From: Lachnospiraceae bacterium UBA3316
GTDB taxonomy: Bacteria; Bacillota; Clostridia; Lachnospirales; Lachnospiraceae
Assembly (NCBI GenBank): GCA_002361955.1
Contig: DESK01000018.1
Span: 1-9,455, forward strand
Direction: 5' to 3'
DNA length: 9,455 nucleotides
Below are positions 1-5,426 of the stretch, one piece after another. The notes below the pieces were generated by a model. That model worked only from the letters and a program-made list of their open reading frames with translations. It did not search any database and was not told where the DNA came from. The translations under genes were made by a program, and so were the position numbers. How positions within the stretch are numbered: position 1 is the first letter of the stretch; each line of letters opens with the position of its first letter.

Positions 1-77
1 TCATCAATACGAATAAATCTTGGTTTTACAGTTTCTTTTCTATAGGCACTAACTGAACCACTCAATGTATTTACCAT
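1..77 (-). CDS. 5' end of an unidentified gene, cut by the window edge
   Basis: An open frame starts with ATG at 77-75 and runs off the left edge without a stop, giving 25 residues beginning MVNTLSGSVSAYRKET and then a basic VKPRFIRID stretch. The start lies 8 nt after the stop of the upstream small gene. An AGGTGA ribosome binding site sits between them, overlapping that stop codon, so the two are very likely co-transcribed and translationally coupled. Too little is visible to name the product. By context, after a DUF6462-like protein in AT-rich DNA, an integrase/recombinase or a replication or mobilisation protein would be plausible, but no catalytic motif is in view. That it is a real gene rests on the start, the ribosome binding site and the open frame only. 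Confidence 0.55.
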   Translation of the reverse strand, partial: MVNTLSGSVSAYRKETVKPRFIRID

Positions 78-85
78 AACATCAC

Positions 86-307
86 CTACTTATAAAACTC
101 AGAATCTGTAATATGAAATGTTTCAAGGTACTTATCCAATATTTCTGTATTAACAAGTACAAGCTGACCAATCTTATAACAAGCCTTGGCATCCTTAGCC
201 ACTTCTTGAAATTTTGTCATTCCCATACTGTACATCTTTGCACCATCTGAATATCTTACAAACTTTTTTGCATCCTCATATCTATCTTTCTTCTTTGATT
301 CATCCAT
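86..307 (-). CDS. small DUF6462-like protein (excisionase-like, mobile element associated)
   Basis: A 73-residue protein with a highly charged N-terminus (MDESKKKDRYEDAKK). The core FVRYSDGAKMYSMGMTKFQEVAKDAKACYKIGQLVLVNTEILDKYLETF resembles, from memory, the DUF6462 family. The pattern suggests a small winged-helix or excisionase-type DNA-binding fold: a helix ending in YSMGMTKFQEVAKDA, then a short strand pair around ACYKIGQLVLVN. Family members are typically found next to integrases in integrative elements of Clostridia, so a role in recombination directionality or regulation is inferred, not shown. A GAAAGGAG ribosome binding site lies 8 nt before the ATG. The next gene starts 8 nt after the TAG stop. 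No clear promoter was found between this gene and the terminator just upstream. Its base composition is more AT-rich than lysS and the genes to the right, consistent with acquired DNA. Confidence 0.75.
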   Translation of the reverse strand: MDESKKKDRYEDAKKFVRYSDGAKMYSMGMTKFQEVAKDAKACYKIGQLVLVNTEILDKYLETFHITDSEFYK

Positions 308-362
308 TGCTGTGCTCCTTTCACTTTGACTTCATAACTAATGACGTATTTCTCCATAACGC

Positions 363-406
363 AAAAAAGAGGACATCTTCTAAATTTCTTTAGAAAATGT
401 CCTCTT
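363..406 (-). terminator. intrinsic terminator downstream of lysS, at the edge of the AT-rich region
   Basis: Read leftward, this is an 18-bp stem with one G-U or C-A type imperfection: arms at 389-406 and 367-384, tetraloop at 385-388. A run of six Ts follows the stem (complement of 363-368). It should stop transcripts leaving lysS before they enter the DUF6462-like gene. It lies about 140 bases past the lysS stop and within the AT-rich segment, so it may belong to the inserted DNA and insulate it. In the rightward direction there is no T tract, so it acts one way. Confidence 0.8.
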
Positions 407-407
407 A

Positions 408-545
408 GTAGTTCATATTCGATTGAATCTTATTCTTTTCAGATTGTGTACTCTTTCATACTGATGTAAATGACTATGCCAAAATACGTCTTTTAATGCG
501 TCCTTTGACGTACTCAAATGCCTCAACCCCGCATAAACACTAGAT
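408..545. other. gene-free AT-rich stretch between lysS and its terminator, possible element junction
   Basis: No complete gene is seen here. Composition changes abruptly at the lysS stop codon. On the minus strand an open frame without ATG or ribosome binding site runs from just after lysS to a TGA near 415, about 45 codons (VYAGLRHLSTSKDALKDV followed by a His-rich part). It could be the degraded 3' end of a gene or chance. The segment 475-490 forms an imperfect inverted repeat (13 of 16) with 343-358 across the terminator, and TACGTC/GACGTA arms occur at 485-490 and 507-512. Such repeats would suit an attachment or recombination region, but this is inference. Confidence 0.35.
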
Positions 546-2036
546 TTATTTATCTAATGACTTCATCGTCGGGAACAGCAGCACATCCCTGATCGCCGCT
601 GAATCCGTCAGAAGCATACACATTCTGTCAATACCAAATCCGATTCCCCCTGTAGGCGGCATACCGATCATCAGCGCATTGAGGAAGTCCTCGTCTGTAT
701 GGTTTGCCTCCTCATCGCCCTGGGCCAGCAGCTCTTCCTGCGCGGCAAAACGTTCTCTCTGATCAATCGGGTCATTCAGCTCAGAATAAGCGTTTGCCAT
801 CTCCCAGCCATTCATAAAGAACTCGAAACGCTCTACGTATTCGGGATCATCCGGCTTCTTTTTCGTCAGCGGTGAAATCTCGATGGGATGATCCATTACA
901 AAGGTCGGCTGCACCAGATGTTCCTCTACAAATTCCTCAAAGAACAGGTTCAGGATATCGCCCTTCTTATGGCGCTCCTCAAACTCCACATTATGCTCCT
1001 TGGCCGCATCCCTGGCTTCCTCCAGTGTATGGATTTCATGGAAATCCACCCCGGAATATTTTTTCACGGCGTCTACCATGGTGATTCTCTCAAAAGGCTT
1101 GCTCAGATCCATCTCTATGCCCTGGTAGTTGATCGTCGTGGTTCCCAATACCTCCTGCGCCACGTGACGGTACAGATTTTCTGTCAGATCCATCATGCCG
1201 TTGTAATCTGTGTACGCCTGGTACAGCTCCATCAGCGTAAACTCCGGGTTGTGCCTGGTATCCAGACCCTCATTTCTGAACACGCGGCCGATCTCGTAAA
1301 CGCGCTCCAGGCCTCCTACAATCAGTCTCTTTAAATACAGCTCCAGAGAGATACGGAGCTTCAGATCCTCATCCAGCGCGTTAAAATGGGTCTCAAAGGG
1401 CCTTGCGGACGCGCCGCCGGCATTTGCCACCAGCATGGGCGTCTCCACTTCCATAAAGCCCTGGCCGTCCAGATATTTCCGGATACTGCTGATGATCCTG
1501 GAACGTTTGATGAAGGTATCCTTAACCTCCGGGTTCATGATCAGATCCACATAGCGCTGACGGTAACGAAGATCCGTGTTTGTCAGCCCATGGAATTTCT
1601 CCGGAAGGATCTGGAGACTCTTGCTCAGAAGCGTCACCTCCGCCGCATGGATGGAAATCTCCCCGGTCTTTGTGCGGAATACCTCGCCCTTTAAGCCGAC
1701 GATATCACCGATATCCATCTTCTTAAATGCTTTGTAGGCTTCCTCTCCGAGACTGTCCCTCGCCACATAGGATTGGATATTTCCCTTTACATCCTGAATA
1801 TTACAGAAAGACGCTTTTCCCATCACACGTTTGGACATCATACGTCCGGCCAGAGATACGGTCTGTCCTTCCAGCTCTTCAAAGCCATCTTTAATTTCCT
1901 GGCTGTGGTGCGTTACCTCATATTTTGTAATCTGAAATGGGTCATTGCCATTTGTCTGTAAATCCGCCAGCTTTTCAAGGCGAACCTTCAAAAGCTGATT
2001 TACGTCCTGCTCCTGTACTTTCTTCTGCTCTGCCAC
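546..2036 (-). CDS. lysS: lysine--tRNA ligase, class II
   Basis: A cytoplasmic enzyme that charges tRNA(Lys) with lysine using ATP. The 496 residues match the usual bacterial class II length. An N-terminal OB-fold anticodon-binding domain covers about residues 58-150 (SLAGRMMSKR, NIQDVKGNIQ). The catalytic domain follows: LRYRQRYVDL near 156-165, motif 1 ending in VETPML near 197-202, motif 2 RVYEIGRVFRNEG with TRHNPEFT at 245-267, and motif 3 GGIGFGIDR at 463-471 followed by DVLLFP. The start is GTG. An AGGAG site 10 nt upstream overlaps the greA stop codon, and no ATG occurs in frame until residue 66, so GTG is the credible start. It lies 13 nt after greA and is probably transcribed from the greA promoter with translational coupling. 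The C-terminus ends normally after motif 3 (MKSLDK), so the gene is intact although the foreign-looking DNA begins directly after its stop. Confidence 0.97.
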   Translation of the reverse strand: MAEQKKVQEQDVNQLLKVRLEKLADLQTNGNDPFQITKYEVTHHSQEIKDGFEELEGQTVSLAGRMMSKRVMGKASFCNIQDVKGNIQSYVARDSLGEEAYKAFKKMDIGDIVGLKGEVFRTKTGEISIHAAEVTLLSKSLQILPEKFHGLTNTDLRYRQRYVDLIMNPEVKDTFIKRSRIISSIRKYLDGQGFMEVETPMLVANAGGASARPFETHFNALDEDLKLRISLELYLKRLIVGGLERVYEIGRVFRNEGLDTRHNPEFTLMELYQAYTDYNGMMDLTENLYRHVAQEVLGTTTINYQGIEMDLSKPFERITMVDAVKKYSGVDFHEIHTLEEARDAAKEHNVEFEERHKKGDILNLFFEEFVEEHLVQPTFVMDHPIEISPLTKKKPDDPEYVERFEFFMNGWEMANAYSELNDPIDQRERFAAQEELLAQGDEEANHTDEDFLNALMIGMPPTGGIGFGIDRMCMLLTDSAAIRDVLLFPTMKSLDK

Positions 2037-2049
2037 TGTCTTCTCACTC

Positions 2050-2532
2050 CTAATTTGATCTCTGTATTCCCAACACCTTATATTTCATCAGGCCTGCTTC
2101 CGCCTCGACCTCGATTTCATCGCCAACTCTTGCACCGATCAGCGCTTTTCCTACAGGAGACTCATTGGAAATCTTACCCTGCAGGCTGTTTGCCTCAGAG
2201 GAACCTACAATCTTAAACTCCATCTCCTCCTCGAACTCCTCGTCATAAACCTTTACCTGGCAGCCTACGCTTATTTTATCCAGGTCAACCTCATCCTCAA
2301 CGACAACCTCCGCATGCTTTAAGATCTTCTCGATCTCCTCGATACGGGCCTCGATATCTCTCTGCTCATCCTTCGCTGCGTCATACTCCGCATTCTCCGA
2401 AAGATCGCCCTGCTCCCTGGCTTCCTTGATCTTCTCTGCTACTTCTTTTCTTTTTACAACCTTCAGGTCGTGAAGCTCCTCCTCCAGAGCCTTCAGCCCG
2501 GCATAAGTCAATAAATTTTTCTTTTCTTCCAT
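2050..2532 (-). CDS. greA: transcription elongation factor GreA
   Basis: GreA enters the secondary channel of RNA polymerase and stimulates cleavage of backtracked transcripts. The 160-residue protein has the expected two parts. Residues 1-76 form an antiparallel coiled coil with the acidic tip EQGDLSENAEYDAAKDE (D43 and E46 at the functional tip). Residues 84-160 form an FKBP-like domain containing SNESPVGKALIGARVGDEI. The frame is open further upstream to 2703, but that would put the start upstream of the consensus promoter at 2596-2624. The ATG at 2532 also gives the family-typical MEEKKNLLTYAGL beginning, so 2532 is chosen. An AAAGGG-type binding site lies 13 nt before the ATG, rather far. 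It is the first gene of the greA-lysS operon, and its TAG stop forms part of the lysS ribosome binding site. Confidence 0.95.
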   Translation of the reverse strand: MEEKKNLLTYAGLKALEEELHDLKVVKRKEVAEKIKEAREQGDLSENAEYDAAKDEQRDIEARIEEIEKILKHAEVVVEDEVDLDKISVGCQVKVYDEEFEEEMEFKIVGSSEANSLQGKISNESPVGKALIGARVGDEIEVEAEAGLMKYKVLGIQRSN

Positions 2533-2595
2533 AATAAATTCTACACCCTTTCCACGTCTGAACCGTTGCCCGGTCACCCGCTTAACAATCACAGT

Positions 2596-2624
2596 ATTAT
2601 AGACTATTGACAGGAAAATGTCAA
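2596..2624 (-). promoter_or_regulatory. consensus housekeeping promoter of greA-lysS
   Basis: On the minus strand a perfect -35 box TTGACA (2624-2619) and a perfect -10 box TATAAT (2601-2596) are separated by exactly 17 bp. Transcription should start near 2589, giving a leader of about 57 nt before the greA ATG. The -35 box is one arm of an 18-bp palindrome (TTGACA, six bases, TGTCAA; 2607-2624), which could be an operator or chance. Confidence 0.9.
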
Positions 2625-2696
2625 GAATTTCAGCGCCTGTTCCGCTCTGATCCGCTCTGATTCCGTTTCTTTTCTGCCGCAATGGCTTTTCCACAC

Positions 2697-2725
2697 TTGC
2701 CATCAGAAATTAATAATGGTAAAAT
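2697..2725 (+). promoter_or_regulatory. promoter of the secreted repeat protein gene
   Basis: TTGCCA (2697-2702, 5 of 6 to the -35 consensus), a 17-bp spacer and TAAAAT (2720-2725, 5 of 6 to the -10 consensus). Start near 2732 would give a leader of about 36 nt with the ribosome binding site at 2754-2761. It is divergent from the greA promoter, with the two -35 boxes about 72 bp apart. Confidence 0.65.
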
Positions 2726-2767
2726 AAAAATATGTATTATTTTTCATAAATGAAAGGAGAGAAAAAA

Positions 2768-3940
2768 ATGAAACTATTACAAAAGAAAAAGACTTGCATC
2801 GCCGGGGCCATACTCTTTGCGTTCCTTGCAATCGCTTTTATGAACCCCAAATCTGCCAGGGCGTCCGACTATGCCTCCGCCCAGACTCTGCCTCTGAACG
2901 GCATATGGAGCTCCGAATACTGGCTCACCAACACAGATACGGAGCAATGGTACAAGATCATCATTCCATCCGACGGGAAGCTCACCTACAAGGTCATGGG
3001 ATATACCGATGTCTGCTACAAGCTGTATAACGAGGATCTGTCAGACTCTATAACTGGCTCAAATTACAGCTACGGCTCGGAATTGTCCCCCGATACGGAT
3101 GCACATGAAGTTTCCCTGTCGAAAGGCGTCTATTACTTAACAGTGTATAAAGGAAGAAACGGAAAATATAAATTGAATGCTTCCTTTACTTCCTACCATA
3201 CGAATGATGGTCAGGCATTTTCCTATGATTCTCCCCAAACGGTTCCTTTAGGTTCCACCGTTACAGGCGCTCTGACTGCTACCGATACTGAAGACTGGTA
3301 TCGTTTTTCTGTCCCTGCTTCCGGGTATTATCACTACCAGATATCTGCTTACACAGATGTCAATTATAGATTGTACAATTCCGATCTGTCTGTCACAATC
3401 AGCGGCTGGAACGCAAGCTACGGTTCGGAACTGACCCCCGACACAGATGGCTATGATGTCGTTCTCTCCGCCGGGACATACTATTTTAAGGTTTATAAAG
3501 GCAACAGCGGAAAGTACACCTTCTCCGTCTCCAAGTTGAGCCAGTCCGCCTGCAACCATGACTACAATACTACCACCGTGCGTTCCACCTACGTAAGCCA
3601 GGGCTACACCCTCCATCAGTGCTCCAAATGCGGGCACTCCTATAAGGATAACTACCGGCCTGCGCTTACCCTGAACACGCCCTACCTTTACTCAGTCCGC
3701 GCCGGGAAAAAGAGAGCTGCCGTTTACTGGTCATCCGTTTCTGACGCCACAGGCTATCAGATTTCCTGCAAGATGAAGCACACCACAAAAACAGTGAGCG
3801 TCAAATCCAGGACAAAAAAGACGATAACAAAGTTGAAATCAAAAAAGAGATATGCCTTCCGGGTTCGCGCCTATAAAAAAGTAGGCAAACGCGTTGTCTA
3901 CGGCAAATGGTCCACCAGGAAGACCGTCAAAATAAAATAA
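2768..3940 (+). CDS. secreted two-repeat protein with Cys/His cluster and fibronectin type III-like C-terminus
   Basis: A 390-residue exported protein of unknown function. A signal peptide is clear: KKK near residues 6-8, a hydrophobic stretch at 10-25, and a likely cleavage site after SARAS at about residue 33. Two homologous beta-rich repeats follow (about 38-143 and 156-258), roughly half identical over their cores, sharing TDTExWY, YTDVxYxLYNxDLS, SYGSELxPDTD and VYKGxxGKY. They look like pre-peptidase C-terminal-type or carbohydrate-binding-like beta sandwiches, an inference from pattern. Next is a Cys/His cluster (C262, H264, C285, C288, H290), as in other clostridial surface proteins, then a basic fibronectin type III-like domain at about 310-388 (VYWSSVSDATGYQI to KWSTRKT). 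No LPXTG or membrane anchor is present. An ATG also occurs at 2750, but AAGGAGAG at 2754-2761 sits correctly before the ATG at 2768, so that start is chosen. It is the only rightward gene in the window and has its own promoter. Confidence 0.88.
   Translation: MKLLQKKKTCIAGAILFAFLAIAFMNPKSARASDYASAQTLPLNGIWSSEYWLTNTDTEQWYKIIIPSDGKLTYKVMGYTDVCYKLYNEDLSDSITGSNYSYGSELSPDTDAHEVSLSKGVYYLTVYKGRNGKYKLNASFTSYHTNDGQAFSYDSPQTVPLGSTVTGALTATDTEDWYRFSVPASGYYHYQISAYTDVNYRLYNSDLSVTISGWNASYGSELTPDTDGYDVVLSAGTYYFKVYKGNSGKYTFSVSKLSQSACNHDYNTTTVRSTYVSQGYTLHQCSKCGHSYKDNYRPALTLNTPYLYSVRAGKKRAAVYWSSVSDATGYQISCKMKHTTKTVSVKSRTKKTITKLKSKKRYAFRVRAYKKVGKRVVYGKWSTRKTVKIK
2879..3541 (+). repeat. internal tandem duplication within the secreted protein gene
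   Basis: Two coding repeats of about 105 codons (2879-3196 and 3233-3541) separated by a short linker. The similarity is visible in DNA as well, for example TACGGCTCGGAA near 3070 and TACGGTTCGGAA near 3419, each followed by the PDTD codons. Silent and replacement differences are both common, so the duplication is not very recent. Confidence 0.8.
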
Positions 3941-3963
3941 ACCAAACATACACAGACCTTTTT

Positions 3964-4019
3964 ATAAAGTTCGAGGCGTATGGAACGGCCCAAAAGCCGC
4001 CATACGCCTCGAACTTTAT
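3964..4019. terminator. long hairpin between convergent genes, probable bidirectional terminator
   Basis: A perfect 20-bp inverted repeat (3964-3983 with 4000-4019) continues past a 2-nt bulge into a 4-bp inner stem (3986-3989 with 3996-3999) and closes on a six-base loop. It lies 23 nt after the stop of the rightward gene and 14 nt after the dusB stop, where a shared terminator is expected. The stem base is A/T rich (ATAAAG/CTTTAT). There is no clean T tract beyond it on either strand, so termination efficiency is uncertain. The stem is longer than most intrinsic terminators need. Confidence 0.65.
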
Positions 4020-4033
4020 GTTTCCCCCGCCTC

Positions 4034-4996
4034 TCACGAAAAACTCTCCTCCAGAAGCTTTTTCAGCGCCTCCATACTCTCGATCTCATTGATGCGCCCC
4101 CGCAGCTTGCTGGAATGGGGATATCCCGCCGTGTACCATGCCACGTGCTTGCGCATTTCACGGATCCCGGTATACTCTCCCTTATAGGTAAGCTGAAGCT
4201 CACAGTGGCGCAGGATCATCTCTTTCACTTCCTGCCTGGACGGTCTGGGCGGGAGTATCCCCGTCTCCAGGTACTGGCCGATCTCCCGGAAGATCCAGGG
4301 ATTTCCCCTGGCCGCCCTTCCCACCATGACGCCGTCGCAGCCCGTCTCCTCCATCATCTGCTTTGCGCGGACGGCCGAGGTCACATCCCCGTTTCCGATC
4401 ACCGGGATGGAGACCGCCTCCTTGACCTGGCGGATAATCTCCCAATCTGCCTGGCCGGAATAATACTGCTCCCTGGTGCGCCCATGCACGGCGATAGCCG
4501 AAGCCCCGGAGGCCTCGACGATCCGGGCGATCTCCACCGCATTGACGTGGTCTTCATCAAAGCCTTTGCGGATCTTGACGGTTACGGGCTTCTTTGTGGC
4601 CTTCACCGTCTTCGTGACGATCTCCTCCACCAGCCTGGGATTTTTCATCAGGGCGGAACCCTCCCCGTTATTTACCACCTTGGGCACCGGACAGCCCATG
4701 TTCAAGTCCAGAATATCAAAAGGCCGCTCCTCGATCTCTTTTGCCATCTCGCTGATGATATCGGCGTCGGAGCCGAAGAGCTGCAGGGAAATGGGATTTT
4801 CTCCGGGAGCGATCTCCATCAGAGCCTGTGTGTTTTTGTTGTGAAAAGAGATGGCCTTGGCGCTGACCATCTCCATGCTGAGAAGCCCCACGCCCTGTTC
4901 CCTGCACAGAATACGAAATGGCAGGTCTGTTACCCCTGCCATTGGCGCTAAGACGCATGGACGTCCGATCTCTACATTTCCTATCTTAAGGCTCAT
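4034..4996 (-). CDS. dusB: tRNA-dihydrouridine synthase, DusB type
   Basis: A flavoenzyme that uses FMN and NADPH to reduce uridine to dihydrouridine in the tRNA D-loop. The 320 residues are normal for the family. The TIM-barrel half shows LAPMAGVTDLPFR (16-28, FMN site), LNMGCPVPKV with the catalytic cysteine at C102, KIRKGF (141-146), HGRTREQYYSG (171-181), GNGDV (201-205) and MVGRAARGNPW (224-234). The C-terminal helical part carries MRKHVAWYTAG. The ATG overlaps the end of the DUF6145-like gene by 11 nt, with GGGGGAG just upstream inside that gene, so it is translationally coupled. In many Firmicutes dusB is directly followed by greA and lysS. Here the rightward secreted-protein gene separates them. 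Confidence 0.96.
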   Translation of the reverse strand: MSLKIGNVEIGRPCVLAPMAGVTDLPFRILCREQGVGLLSMEMVSAKAISFHNKNTQALMEIAPGENPISLQLFGSDADIISEMAKEIEERPFDILDLNMGCPVPKVVNNGEGSALMKNPRLVEEIVTKTVKATKKPVTVKIRKGFDEDHVNAVEIARIVEASGASAIAVHGRTREQYYSGQADWEIIRQVKEAVSIPVIGNGDVTSAVRAKQMMEETGCDGVMVGRAARGNPWIFREIGQYLETGILPPRPSRQEVKEMILRHCELQLTYKGEYTGIREMRKHVAWYTAGYPHSSKLRGRINEIESMEALKKLLEESFS

Positions 4997-5327
4997 AGCT
5001 CTCCCCCATAAAAAGTACTTTGTAATACATTTCCAGCGCCCGCAAAAGCTCTTCCTTTTCCCGCTGAATCTGGCGGATTTTCAAAACACTGCCGATCTCA
5101 TCGTAGCTAAAATCATTTTCCGCCGCCTCTGTTCGGAAACAAAGTGTTCCGTCCTGGTCATACTCCAATACCAGGATTCCTCCCACATCATTTGTGTAGA
5201 GCACAGTCATGATCTTCAGTTCATCCTGAATATTTTCCGGCAGTGTGGAAAATTTCTCATTCAGATAAAATTTTTCTTCGTAGGCGCTGGCCGCGCACAG
5301 CACTGTCTTTTCTGCCTCCATCTGCAT
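4986..5327 (-). CDS. DUF6145-like small protein of unknown function
   Basis: A 113-residue soluble protein (MQMEAEKTVLCAASAYEEKFY...), mixed alpha/beta. The central part ELKIMTVLYTNDVGGILVLEYDQDGTLCF looks like beta strands. The C-terminus (SVLKIRQIQREKEELLRALEMYYKVLF) looks like a long helix. It resembles, from memory, the DUF6145 family of Lachnospiraceae, which has no assigned function, and no catalytic motif is evident. Two starts are possible, the ATGs at 5327 and 5321; the AGGAGGG site is close to the first (about 4 nt) and better spaced for the second, a difference of two residues. It overlaps dusB by 11 nt, and the gap to the upstream birA is 99 nt with no convincing promoter or terminator. 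Confidence 0.85.
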   Translation of the reverse strand: MQMEAEKTVLCAASAYEEKFYLNEKFSTLPENIQDELKIMTVLYTNDVGGILVLEYDQDGTLCFRTEAAENDFSYDEIGSVLKIRQIQREKEELLRALEMYYKVLFMGESYEP

Positions 5328-5426
5328 ATTCCCTCCTGTTAAAAAATATCCTGCCGCCTTTTACTTCGCTATTCCCGGGACGTTATGCCGCCTGCAGCCC
5401 TTCAGTCCCCTCACAGCTGCTGCCGC

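Noticed and set aside
888..1334. A rightward frame of 148 codons opposite lysS
   Set aside because: It is the shadow of a conserved tRNA synthetase gene; no ribosome binding site or recognisable domain.
2533..2703. A 57-residue N-terminal extension of GreA
   Set aside because: It would start upstream of the perfect promoter that drives the gene, and the family-typical start is at 2532.
2750..2767. Six extra residues (MKGEKK) at the start of the secreted protein
   Set aside because: The ribosome binding site lies between this ATG and the next and is correctly spaced only for 2768.
3541..3637. Possibility that the Cys/His cluster marks a nucleic-acid-binding zinc finger
   Set aside because: The protein has a clear signal peptide and beta-rich extracellular-type domains, so a cytoplasmic nucleic-acid role is unlikely.
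3980..4951. A rightward open frame of 323 codons opposite dusB
   Set aside because: dusB has all catalytic motifs and covers nearly the same bases; the antisense frame also starts inside the terminator hairpin.
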